From contig NW_024725521.1 of NCBI RefSeq assembly GCF_018991925.1, forward strand, positions 310,001 through 374,000: a stretch of DNA of 64,000 nt. Reading direction: 5' to 3'. Below the pieces are notes generated by a model. It saw only the letters and a list, made by a program, of their open reading frames with translations. It ran no database searches and was not told the origin of the DNA. Positions within the stretch are counted from its first letter, which is position 1. Every line of letters starts with the position of its first letter. The DNA is from Homarus americanus (Eukaryota > Arthropoda > Malacostraca > Decapoda > Nephropidae). The position numbers were made by a program, and so were the translations under genes. Positions 1-10,869 of the stretch are shown here, piece by piece.

Positions 1-435
1 AAATTAGGGCCTTGTCCCCAGCCAAAAGATCCAAGCTACACTACCTTGTTAATCTGCCTAAACTATTTTGTCTTGTAAATTGTCACTTAAATATTCCAGA
101 AATTATTGGAAGCCAAGTGGAAAATGTTGGGTCAGTAATATTAACCCTCACATGATGCAAAACACCGCTAATTGAAAAACGTATCGAATGTACCGATACA
201 ACAAATGACGTCATGTACCACTACGGCCCAAACTTCCGCCAATCAACTAGTTGAGTCATTAAGCCTGTAGTGTAATGGTCAGGGTGAAACTATCGACAAG
301 TTCCTTTACGTTATTTGTCTCTGTCTGTCTGTCTCTTTATTCAAGACGAAAGCTAAGGTGCTCCGTTGTTTCCCTTTTCCCCGTGTGATTTTATCAAGAT
401 TTATCTTCTCCATGTTTTCATTGTGGATCTACATG

Positions 436-480
<45 letters not shown>

Positions 481-571
481 CTAAATTTTCAAGATTTGAT
501 CTTTGCCAAGGTATATTCACACCTAGGTGGCCCTAGAGCCGGCCAACCTTGAACAAGAGGAGCACCCATTA
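1..571 (+). repeat. Dispersed repeat, left copy
   Basis: Bases 1-334 are nearly identical to the reverse complement of 9165-9497. The far end (about 524-571, with CACCTAGGTGGCCCTAGAG) matches the reverse complement of about 8885-8930. The middle differs and contains a (TA)n run at about 439-475. A third, partial copy lies at 21236-21523. This is therefore a repeat family and not a unique pair. It probably continues left of the window. The family is not recognised. Confidence 0.75.
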
Positions 572-2694
572 TTTTTTAACGTGATATTAGCTGGGGGGGG
601 GGGGGGACGAATATTCTGGTGATCTGAATTTCCAGTACTTAAAAACATTAAAAAAGTATCGATAATTACAAAAATAAAAAATTGACAGAAAAACTAATTA
701 TAGGTCAAAGAAAATTTGCATTTTACTCAGGGTGTGACCATTACTCTCTCTGGCATTGTTGTTTTTGCTATTCAGTATTTACCCATAATTAGTGGTGTTA
801 CAGGAGGCGGCGGCGCGTGAGTCGTCTTCCTGGTGAGCGTCTGTTAGAGAATATACACTACATAATGTGTTTTTATTTACCACCAAAAACCAGTGAAGTG
901 TTTTGGTCGTGAGTATATTTAGAGACGATTAATGCTGCCTCCTATCTATTACAGTTCCGTGAACCACACCACCACTTGCTCAGCACATGTGGTCAAACGT
1001 CTATTTAAATGAATGTGATAGTGTATAGGAAGATAGTATTGGGTGATAATATTATGGCGACGCCCGGCAGAGCTGCGTATGGCAATACTTGTAGTGAGGT
1101 GGCGAGAGACGGCTGTGTCACAGAAGCATGCAGGGCCTCTCTTCCCGCCGTCACCACACCCGACCACCCTCACCCAACTCAACTTACACTCTCTCGCCGA
1201 CATTCGGATATAATTGGTTAAACATTATGTGATTCATGGCGTATTTTAAACAGTGAAGGACTTATTCAGGTTTGACTTCGTGGTTCGCGGCCAAACGCAA
1301 ATATAAGGCTGGGTCAAAGTGGGGTGTAGATGCACCTGCTCCTCGCGGATCACACTACACATAGAGTTTACATTCCGCTACTTTAGTCCTATTTATCAAC
1401 ACTTCTTTGTCCTTTTGGTGGAATTTTCTTAAATGTGGAAGTATTCTAACCATGCACACTGCCGCTAAGCCACTTGGTGACCCCTTAATATTTCATCCCA
1501 TTAAAAAAAATAATAAGAACTCACGAGATGTCAACACCGCCATTTTTTTCCCCAGGAGCCATGTGGGGTCAGAAATCACAAGAGTTTAATAACACGTGAT
1601 AATAATATTTTAAGGGGACACTTGAGCTTCTCGCTTTCTTTTGGATTTAGTACCTGTTTACATTTTCTTTAGTTGTGTTTAGTGGAGATTTATAACTCAA
1701 CGTCGCGTAGGTCTCTGGATGTTTTCTTTTTTTTTCTTTTATCGTGATGCTCCGTGTTTAGTCGGTCCAGTGCCGACCTTTCCCGATGTGGCTGAAATGC
1801 GCGTTTTTATTTGTCTACCGTCTAAGAAAGTAAGTAGTTATACAGTATATGCGGGTTAATATTGTCAGTTCTCCGCCATCCTTATTATCAATATATTTTT
1901 TCTCGTTAATTTATACGTGAAATAGGATTTATTTTATTCACTAGTCTGGCTGGAAACTATAATTGATTAACCTAGATTATCTTTGTCATAGTGTCAGGCG
2001 GATTGACTTCAAATTTTAAGGAAAATTTGACCATCATGCATAACTAAGCATTACTGTCTGGGTTTGGGCAATGGTTGTGAAGGTCTCCATGCCCCACTGA
2101 TCCTTAGAGCCAACACATATTTTCAGTCGGTTTTTTTTATAATCTTTGTTTAAATACCATATTAATATTCACTTCATTTTGGGGCAATAAGAAATAGATC
2201 ACATGAAGATTAAACCCACCCAACTTATACTGATTACAGTAAACACCCTAACATTACCTGGGGAGGGAGAGAGGATTAAGGTTGTCTAATCTTGAAGTGA
2301 ATAAGGTGGGGATGGGAGGGGGGGGTAATCTTCCCGTGATCCCAGAAAACATTCATCTGGACCTGCAAGAAACGGATCCCAGGTTGTAAAAGACCGCAAA
2401 CTAACCTAACCTAATCTGACTGACCTAACCATTAGGGTTGTGCCACAGTCCTATTGTACTTCTTCAATCTACCCTTCAGCTTACCTTATTAGTATACTAA
2501 CAGGATCGCGCTCATCCGCTAGGCCACGGTAGGGCGCCACACCTCCGGGAGGCTCCACATTGTCTCACTGCTCAGTCTCCAAGACTTCTTCCATCAATAG
2601 TTCATTAACGGTGTATGTAAGTTCCACCATGTTTTTCACTACAACGGTACAGCAAAGTATATCTTTTCAGCATTAAACTGTTATAGTTTTATTA
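572..2694. other. No gene recognised
   Basis: This stretch is AT-rich with a G run at about 594-606 and a GC-richer patch near 1040-1200. A short CCTAA-type run (telomere-like) lies near 2400. No ORF here resembles a known protein. A non-coding exon cannot be excluded near 800-835, where an acag acceptor and a gtgagc donor face each other. Confidence 0.5.
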
Positions 2695-2698
2695 TCTA

Positions 2699-4446
2699 AT
2701 CATCACTACATATAACACCACCCATCATCACTACATATAACACCATCCATCATCACTACATATAACATCATCCATCATCACTACATATAACACCACCCTT
2801 CATCACTACATATAACATCATCCATCATCACTACATATAACAACATCCATCATCACTACATATAACACCATCCATCATCACTACATATAACAACATCCAT
2901 CATCACTACATATAACATCATCCATCATCACTACATATAACACCATCCATCATCACTACATATAACACCATCCATCATCACTACATATAACACCATCCAT
3001 CATCACTACATATAACATCATCCATCATCACTACATATAACACCATCCATCATCACTACATATAACACTATCCATCATCACTACATATAACACATCCATC
3101 ATCACTACATATAACACCATCCATCATCACTACATATAACACTATCCATCATCACTACATATAACATATCCATCATCACTACATATAACTATCCATCATC
3201 ACTACATCATCACTACATATAACACCATCCATCATCACTACATATAACACCCATCATCACTCATCATCTCACTACATATAACACTATCCATCATCACTAC
3301 ATATAACACCACCCATCATCACTACATATAACACCATCCATCATCACTACATATAACACCATCCATCATCACTACATATAACACCATCCATCATCACTAC
3401 ACATAACATCATCCATCATCACTACATATAACACCATCCATCATCACTACATATAACACTATCCATCATCACTACATATAACATCATCCATCATCACTAC
3501 ATATAACACCATCCATCATCACTACATATAACATCATCCATCACCACTACATATAACAACATCCATCATCACTACATATAACATCATCCATCACTACATA
3601 TAACACCATCCATCATCACTACATATAACAACATCCATCATCACTACTTATAACATCATCCATCATCACTACATATAACATCCATCATCACTACATATAA
3701 CATCATTCATCATCACTACATATAACACCATCCATCATCACTACATATAACACCATCCATCATCAATACATATAACAACATCCATCATCACTACACATAA
3801 CACTATCCATCATCACTACATATAACACCACCCATCATCACTACATATAACACCACCCATCATCACTACATATAATACCACCCATCATCACTACATATAA
3901 CATCATCCATCATCACTACATATAACATCATCCATCATCACTACATATAACACCATCCATCATCGCTACATATAACACCATCCATCATCACTACATATAA
4001 TACCACCCATCATCACTACATATAACATCATCCATCATCACTACATATAACAACATCCATCATCACTACATATAATATCATCCATCATCACTACATATAA
4101 CACCATCCATCATCACTACATATAACAACATCCATAATCACTACATATAACACCATCCATCATCACTACATATAACACCATCCATCATCACTACATATAA
4201 CAACATCCATAATCACTACTTATAACACCATCCATCAACACTACATATAACACCATCCATCATCACTACATATAACAACATCCATAATCACTACATATAA
4301 CATCATCCATCATCACTACATATAACAACATCCATCATCACTACATATAACATCATCCATCATCACTACATATAACAACATCCATCATCACTACATATAA
4401 CAACATCCATCATCACTACATACAACAACATCCATCATCACTACAG
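2699..4446. repeat. 25-bp minisatellite, about 70 copies
   Basis: This is a tandem array whose unit contains CATCACTACATATAACA followed by a variable CC/TC/AC and ATCCAT. The period is about 25 bp. Units differ mainly at two or three positions, and a few are shortened near 3090-3270 and 3590. There are no unique spacers, so it is not a CRISPR array. Confidence 0.95.
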
Positions 4447-4615
4447 ATCGGTAAAGTAGTTTCCGAGATTCTCACCACACACTACACTATACTAACACTA
4501 CCCTACACTACATTAACACTACACTACATGAACACTACAGTACACTACATTAACACTACACTACATTAACACTAACATTACCCAAAATTAACACCTACAC
4601 TACACTACACTATGG
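4447..4615. repeat. Degenerate ACACTACATTA repeat
   Basis: Short, imperfect tandem repeats of CACTACATTAACACTA type follow the minisatellite directly. They look like a decayed or different simple array. Confidence 0.7.
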
Positions 4616-4689
4616 TTAACAGTAGTCAGTTTTATTGAGTTTACTCAGTAGTTACACAGCCTCTTACTACATTTTACGCATCTGTACAA

Positions 4690-4696
4690 TATAAAA
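4690..4696 (+). promoter_or_regulatory. TATA box upstream of the protease-like ORF
   Basis: TATAAAA lies 53 bases before the nearest start (T at 4690 to the ATG at 4749). This leaves a very short leader, which fits a compact single-exon gene of mobile or viral origin. It is only a motif match. Confidence 0.35.
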
Positions 4697-4748
4697 ACCT
4701 ACCCGTACCTCTAGGTGTAGCAGAGGTTTATTGTTCCCAGAGTACGCG

Positions 4749-5282
4749 ATGGCCGATATTGTTTGTGAGTTTTACCCAGGTTTATCCAAGCTCAGGTGTA
4801 TCACAATTGAAGAGGTAGCCGAGTTGCTCGGGGTCACCAGGCACGCTATCGGCCAAAGGTGTCATATCGCTGACACCAAAGACTATCTGACCTTCACCCT
4901 TAGCAGTGGCCTCGGCATCTTTTTTTTTATAACGTCTGAGACAATGTCTCCCTGGGTACCTGGTATACCTGTACCAGGGGATGAAGACATGCATGCTGTA
5001 GCTCTCTGGAGAGGCCTCGACGGGAAGTTCACATACTTGGATAGTGCTGGTGGACGCATCCCAAATCATATAGAGGATGGAATCTTGCGATCAGGTGGTA
5101 CCCACGTAAAGTGTAATCGATACAGGATGCAGGGCATCGGCGTTAACACATGCTTCTATTATTGTCTGGCATTCTTGCATTACGCCTCAGAACACCTTGA
5201 CGTCCCAACAGAATACCTGATTGACCTCTTCGGTAGTTATATGGGTACCCAATCGGATGAAAGGGCTGTTCGTCTAGTATAG
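4749..5282 (+). CDS. Adenain-like cysteine protease ORF, probably from an old Polinton/adintovirus-like element
   Basis: This single-exon ORF has 177 codons from an ATG at 4749. The frame is open a little further upstream, but without an ATG. I recognise the arrangement of adenovirus-type (C5-like) cysteine proteases: His82 in a hydrophobic strand context (MHAVALW), Asp98 in YLDSAGG, Gln128 in MQGIG, and Cys135 in VNTCFYYCLAFLHYA. The Gln-to-Cys spacing of seven and the His-to-acid spacing of sixteen fit the family. Such proteases mature capsid proteins in adenoviruses and Polinton/adintovirus elements. The ORF ends at a TAG (5280-5282), but the same frame stays open to a TGA at 5463-5465 with a lysine/arginine-rich end, so the gene may be broken by one stop. 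No polymerase, integrase or capsid gene is visible nearby. A host Ulp1/SENP-like protease is a less likely alternative. Family assignment is inference from motifs. Confidence 0.55.
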   Translation: MADIVCEFYPGLSKLRCITIEEVAELLGVTRHAIGQRCHIADTKDYLTFTLSSGLGIFFFITSETMSPWVPGIPVPGDEDMHAVALWRGLDGKFTYLDSAGGRIPNHIEDGILRSGGTHVKCNRYRMQGIGVNTCFYYCLAFLHYASEHLDVPTEYLIDLFGSYMGTQSDERAVRLV

Positions 5283-5465
5283 GGGCTGTTACGTGAGGCT
5301 GGACTACAACATGAACTGGTGGACCCCAGCTGTGACATACTGTTGCACGACTGCCTTCGCCCAACATATCCCCAGCCCAATTATAATCAGACAAAGAAAC
5401 GTAAACTAACAAGTGTCGATGAAAAGGAAGGCAAACGCCACAGGTCAAACTGTGATAACGAGTGA
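5283..5465 (+). pseudogene. Open continuation of the protease-like frame after an in-frame stop
   Basis: The reading frame of the upstream ORF continues for 60 codons past TAG 5280-5282 to TGA 5463-5465. It ends in a basic, hydrophilic tail (TKKRKL, then KEGKRHR). Either the stop is a disabling mutation and this is the original C-terminus, or the openness is chance. An AATAAA follows at about 5614. Confidence 0.4.
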
Positions 5466-5625
5466 GCACCACATAGGAGCTTGGCGGAATTATTTGTCAG
5501 ATTCGATTCTTGCTCTCTTGCACTTATGTTACTTGTATATTATTTGTAATTCGTAACCCACTCCCCAAATATGTAACTGTATATTTTCAGCCTTCTGGCT
5601 GCCAAGCTCTTTCAATAAACCGTTA

Positions 5626-5658
<33 letters not shown>

Positions 5659-5660
5659 AC

Positions 5661-6974
5661 ACACTCGGGGCAGCAAGCCCGAAGAGCAATCCCGAATGTC
5701 GGGTTACTGTTTAGTAACCCGTCAAATGGATTCATCAAATTCGAATATCAATCCCGAACATCGGGTTACTATTTAGTAACACGAACGCCGAAACTCGAGG
5801 GGGTTGGTTCACCTTATCCAAAATAAATATAAGCACACCAGGTCGATCTGCGCGCCAAAATTAAAGCAGAAACATGAGTTATGGAGTTAAAAGTTCGTCT
5901 TCAAGGGAGAAGGCAGACATCACCACCAATTATGCCAGCGTCTGCACAAACAGGAACACTTAGATCAACTGATCCAACATCAGGATCACCCGTGCCACCA
6001 CCAGCAACAGCAGCACCAACATCCAGTCACTGGGTGGGGGGGGGGGAGAAAAGGAAGCAGGTGAATAAGAGGAATGAATGCTCCAATGCCATTATTAAGG
6101 ACAGTACACAAGAACTGAATGGTGCTATATCGGAGGCTTTAAAGGCTTTCACTAGTATGTACAGTCTAGTTCAAGATTCTTCGAACACTGCTGGAGACAG
6201 CTGGCAACTCAAGGTCGTTTGTTTACTGTAGGACGTAGTATAATGCAATCATTAATCAATTTGGCCACTTTTTTCTAACCCTGAATTCGAGCATTTCATC
6301 TCAAAAAATATTTTACGTAACCTAATCTAAACTTACAAACATTGGTACTTGTAGTACCTAAACACAACCGGAACAACCCAAGCAGTGAAATATAGCAGGG
6401 AAAAACATTTCCATTGTAATTATCAGCGTGGGTCATAGACGACACTTGTAAACTATTACCTCAGCAATCTACCTAGTATATTTGGCTCATCTTATAATAT
6501 ATTGACGAATTGGAAATGGCATTACATCTACCTATCACAAACAAAAGTGCGTTACTTAACATACTTGAAGCTATAAGAGGATGATTGTAGGAATGCAATG
6601 CTTGATAACATTGGAGAAGGGCGATGGGGAGACGAAAAATCTTCGGAGTTGAAGGTAAAACATGACGGGGTACACGGCGGTCTCTTAAAATATATATACA
6701 TTTCCGTCGGAACCGGTTATTAGGACATTTAAATATTTGTTTACTTTATTATCTTATCTTAATTTACATAAATTGTATTTCAGAGACTTTTTCTATTCAT
6801 ATATAACTAGTTTGAACATTCGGGATAAGTCTTTCGGGTGCCTACCCACACCCGAGGACTTATCCCGAACTTTCCAATAATATTGTCGGACTACTAAATG
6901 GTAACCCGACAAAATTTGGTTAAAAAATATGAATCGGAGGGCGCTTTCGGGATACTAATAATTAACCCGAGTGT
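5661..6974. mobile_element. Hairpin-rich element with short ACACTCGGG inverted ends
   Basis: ACACTCGGG at 5661-5669 is inverted as CCCGAGTGT at 6966-6974. Between them are repeated palindromes built on CGGGTTACnnTTTAGTAACCCG: 5700-5721, 5762-5783, about 6884-6909 and about 6947-6968. A longer hairpin lies at 6819-6869, where TTCGGGATAAGT pairs with ACTTATCCCGAA. An ORF at 5881-6231 (116 codons, Pro/Thr/Ser-rich start) lies inside but resembles nothing I know. This looks like a non-autonomous DNA element; the superfamily is unknown and the target duplication is unclear. Confidence 0.5.
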
Positions 6975-7915
6975 TTAAAAAAAATGGCCGACTGTAACTC
7001 GCTGCTTGTGTTAGATTTAAGATGTTATGCTAAATAAAGGGCTACAGTATATAGCTTTACGTGTGTACAATATAAATTGTTACTGTTATATTATTGTTTA
7101 TGCTGACAAACACCGCAATCTAAGTAATTTGTTCATATTTTCACAAATTCATCGTACATTGATGTAGAATTTTTTTTTTTTATATATCAAGCTCATAAAA
7201 CTTGCTATTTTTGTTGTTGGTGATTTTTACTTATTATTATTATTATTATTAGATGTAGTACTAGTATTCTTATTATTATCATTATGCTAATGTTATTATT
7301 ACTAACAACATATCCAGTTTACCGTCAACCAAACCTCACGCTACACCTAGTGAAGAGTGGGTGTGTTGAGTGTAGTGAAAAGTTTAATGTGTAGTATAGT
7401 GTTGTGAAAAATATCGTTCGTTATTTGTCAACTACTGTAAGTCAAAATTCTTTAATTAAAAATAAAAATGAAAACAAAGTAAATTTTTCGAACAATTCAT
7501 CGACTTGGCGGTTTTTATAAAATGAAATATACACATCGAATCGGGGTTAAAAAATGGTGTACAATAATCCATCAAAAACACTCTGGCAATGCCGGTTACC
7601 CCATTAAACACTATAGTATATTAGAAAACCTTTCCTCAGTTAATTATTCGTTTACTTGCTTGTCGTCAACGTGAACTGCTTTTGTAAGAGAAACAAGAAA
7701 AAAATCATCATCAAAAATCATCCTTTCATGGAACATTATGTTTGGTACACTTGGAAGGTGTTGAACATGACCTGAAAGTGACTTAATCAGATTCAGGTTC
7801 ATAGAAGGTGTTGAACAAGGGTGAGATAAATTAAATAAAATTGGATTGGTTAGATAAACTCCATCTCGTTAAAAAAAATGAAAACGAACAGAAATGATGC
7901 ACAGTTGTATCTTAT

Positions 7916-7973
<58 letters not shown>

Positions 7974-8145
7974 TGGCTTGGCAAACTCAATTTTCTTAAC
8001 AAATGAGGCTAATTTCGGCTTATTGCCTAATCTCGGAAAATTAATGTGGACTTGAATGCTTCCGAGTTCACATCTTCTTACCTTTTGCTTGAGATTTAGA
8101 AGAAATAGATAGAAAGATAGATGTTGTGACTAGATATTTTTACAA
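6975..8145. other. No gene; simple repeats only
   Basis: AT-rich sequence with short (TTA)n near 7230-7250 and a (CA)n microsatellite at about 7918-7970. No coding or RNA gene is recognised. Confidence 0.6.
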
Positions 8146-8194
8146 TTATAAATCCTCTGGGAAAAACGGAATGAGAGAAGCCATCACAAAACGG

Positions 8195-8575
8195 AAGGTA
8201 AGTAGTAGGTATGAGTGGGAAGTAGTAGGTATGAAAGGGAAGTAGTAGGTATGAGAGGGAAGTAGTAGGTATGAAAGGGAAGTAGTAGGTATGAGAGGGA
8301 AGTAGTAGGTATGAGAGGGAAGTAGTGGATATGAAAGGGAAGTAGTAGGTATGAGAGGGAAGTAGTAGGAATGAGGAAGAAGTTGTGGATATGAAAGGGA
8401 AGTAGTAGGTATGAGTGGGAAGTAGTAGGTATGAGTGGGAAGTAGTAGGTATGAGTGGGAAGTAGTAGGTATGAGGGGAAGTAGAAGGAATGAGAAGGCA
8501 GTAATAGGAATGAGAGGGAAGTAGTAGGAATGAGAGGGAAGTATTAGGAATGAGAGGGAAGTAGTAAGAATGAAC
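8195..8575. repeat. 20-bp minisatellite (AGTAGTAGGTATGAGAGGGA)
   Basis: About 18 tandem copies of a 20-bp purine-rich unit with scattered variants (aagaagttgtgg, agtaataggaatg). The reverse strand reads as a long low-complexity ORF only because the period and composition avoid stops. Confidence 0.92.
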
Positions 8576-8586
8576 ATTACTAAGGA

Positions 8587-8589
<3 letters not shown>

Positions 8590-8666
<77 letters not shown>
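8590..8666. repeat. (TA)n microsatellite
   Basis: An uninterrupted TA dinucleotide run of about 75 bases lies next to the minisatellite and just before a MITE. Confidence 0.95.
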
Positions 8667-8670
<4 letters not shown>

Positions 8671-8690
8671 CGTCAACACGTATATGTAAA

Positions 8691-8841
8691 CAGTAGCTAA
8701 AACAACTATCTGTGCAGGTGGGGGTCGATATGCTCCGAAATTTTAGGTATGACTAGTGACAACCCTCATATACCAAAATTCATCGTCCATGGTCTCCTAT
8801 TGTTTCCCACAAGTATGCACAGATAGTTGTTTTAGCTACTG
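8691..8841. mobile_element. 151-bp Tc1/mariner-type MITE, copy 1
   Basis: The element begins CAGTAGCTAAAACAACTATC and ends with its reverse complement, giving inverted ends of about 26 bp. A TA follows the right end (8842-8843); the left TA is mutated to AA. CAGT ends with TA target sites are typical of Tc1/mariner non-autonomous elements. A second, more degenerate copy lies reversed at about 61585-61736. Confidence 0.8.
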
Positions 8842-8884
8842 TACATGCATACATACATTATACATACATACATAAATACATACA

Positions 8885-9497
8885 ATAATGGTTGCTCCTC
8901 GTGTTCGAGGAAGGCCGGTCCAAGGGCTACCTTAGCGTGAATTTTGTTCAACTCCTTGAGTAAGGTTTCCCTCCGAGCTGAATAAACTCCTGTAGCATCC
9001 CCGTAATGAAGGGGTTAGTGTGTAGAAGCTGTCGACAACACAACAACCAGACGCTAAGTTAACGAGGTGTATGACCCAGTGTCAAAGAATGACCCGAGAA
9101 GATAGGACAACTCCCTAACTGCACTGGCCAAATATTCAGAGCCCAGTTACTGCTGGGTAGACAGACAGACAGACAGAGACAAATAACGTAAAGGAACTTG
9201 TCGATAGTTTCACCCTGACCATTACACTACAGGCTTAATGACTCAACTAGTTGATTGGCGGAAGTTTGGGCCGTAGTGGTACATGACGTCATTTGTTGTA
9301 TCGGTACATTCGATACTTTCTTCAATTAGCGGTGTTTTGCATCATGTGAGGGTTAATATTACTGACCCAACATTTTCCACTTGGCTTCCAATAATTTCTG
9401 GAATATTTAAGTGACAATTTACAAGACAAAATAGTTTAGGCAGATTAACAAGGTAGTGTAGCTTGGATCTTTTGGCTGGGGACAAGGCCCTAATTTC
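8885..9497 (-). repeat. Dispersed repeat, right copy (inverted relative to 1-571)
   Basis: Reverse-complement match to the left copy over 9165-9497, plus a match at the other end (about 8885-8930). This copy keeps an internal part (about 8970-9165) that the left copy lacks. The partial copy at 21236-21523 shares that internal part (ACCCAGCAGTAA and onward). Confidence 0.75.
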
Positions 9498-9650
9498 CCG
9501 ACAAATGAGCGTGAGAAATATACTGAGCATCAACCATCTAACATTCTATCTCTCATCAGTCTTAGCAATTTGCAGTAGCCTTTACTATCTCCTAAAAGTA
9601 CAAATGGACATACACAGGAAATAAACAGAAATAAAAATAATTCATAAATA

Positions 9651-9651
9651 C

Positions 9652-9715
<64 letters not shown>

Positions 9716-10075
9716 TAGCAGTTACATACGATAATCACAACACCTACATCCACACAGTATCCGCAACACTACTCGAAACGATATCACATCAACACAGTAC
9801 CTATATCCGCACTTTACCTTCAACACAATATCTACATCCACACAATACCCATAAAATTACCCAAAGTACACTTTACCCACATCCACAACACACTACCCAT
9901 ATTCACAATACCCACATCCACACAGTATCAGAAACATAATACCCACATCCATAAAATATCCAAACACAATACCCACATCCACACAATACCTATAACACAG
10001 TACTCACATCCACATAATACCCACAACATTCAGTATCCACATTTCCCTCAACTTAATACCCACACGCACACGCCA
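9651..10075. repeat. (CA)n followed by degenerate ACCCACATCCACACAATA repeats
   Basis: A (CA)n run at about 9654-9713 is followed by an imperfect tandem array whose units read roughly ACCCACATCCACACAATACC with many substitutions. Confidence 0.75.
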
Positions 10076-10139
10076 GGGCAGGACGGAGACAAAGGGAGGG
10101 AACAAGAGCCGATAGGAATGTTAGGCCACATGACAGACG

Positions 10140-10400
10140 TACAGACATACTGCTACCCCCTCTCATGCCACTATGCCACTAACCCCCTCTTATGCCACTC
10201 CCCTCTCTCTCTCATGCCACTAACCCCCTCTTATGCCACTCCCCTCTCTCTCTCTCTGCCACTAACCCCCTCTTATGCCACTTCCCTCTCTCTCTCATGC
10301 CACTAACCCCCTCTTATGCCACTCTCCTCTCTCTCTCATGCCACTAACCCCCTCTTATGCCACTCCCCTCTCTCTCTCATGCCACTACCCTCTCCTCCAC
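10140..10400. repeat. About 41-bp minisatellite
   Basis: About six tandem units contain CATGCCACTAACCCCCTCTT, ATGCCACTCCC and (TC)n. The + strand ORFs here are products of the repeat. Confidence 0.9.
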
Positions 10401-10869
10401 CTTCTCACCCATGCCACTAATATATCAAAGAAGATTAGAGAAGGGAAGGGGTTAATAGCTCGGAATATGAAATTTAGGTGGAAATAATAGATGGCGCTAC
10501 TTCTCTCTTCCCCCACTCAGGCCATTTTAGGGGGGTGTGGTAGAGGGAGGGAGGGAGCATTTTTTTCTATCAGGCAACGGCTAGTTTATCGTGGCATTGA
10601 ATGTTACAGATTATTTCCAGTACATTGTTTCTTTAGTTCTGTACATAGGAATTGACTTAGATACTAAGTGCAAAATGTGGATAGTCTTAGATCAGCTATC
10701 CTGCCATTAGAGATAAAGTGCTGTGCTACAACACGCACAACGTGTTTGGACCTGTCCCTCAAGGTTCTGTTTTCAGACGGTCTAGGGCGTAGTGTTCAAG
10801 TGTGTGGCCATATGTTTGGCCACACACTACATCTAGTTTTGTTCACATCTGCATAAAGAACATACTCCT

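Noticed and set aside
2699..4446. Regular short repeats that could suggest a CRISPR array
   Set aside because: Units are contiguous with no unique spacers, and the genome is eukaryotic with spliced genes.
5881..6231. 116-codon ORF as a gene
   Set aside because: Low-complexity Pro/Thr/Ser start with a G run encoding glycines, no family resemblance, and it lies inside a hairpin-rich element.
8146..8679. 177-codon - strand ORF
   Set aside because: It consists of a (TA)n tract and a 20-bp minisatellite; no protein features.
1..9497. Inverted copies at 1-334 and 9165-9497 as terminal repeats of a Polinton around the protease ORF
   Set aside because: A third, partial copy at 21 kb shows that this is a dispersed repeat. 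No polymerase or integrase lies between, and the outer boundary on the left is not visible.
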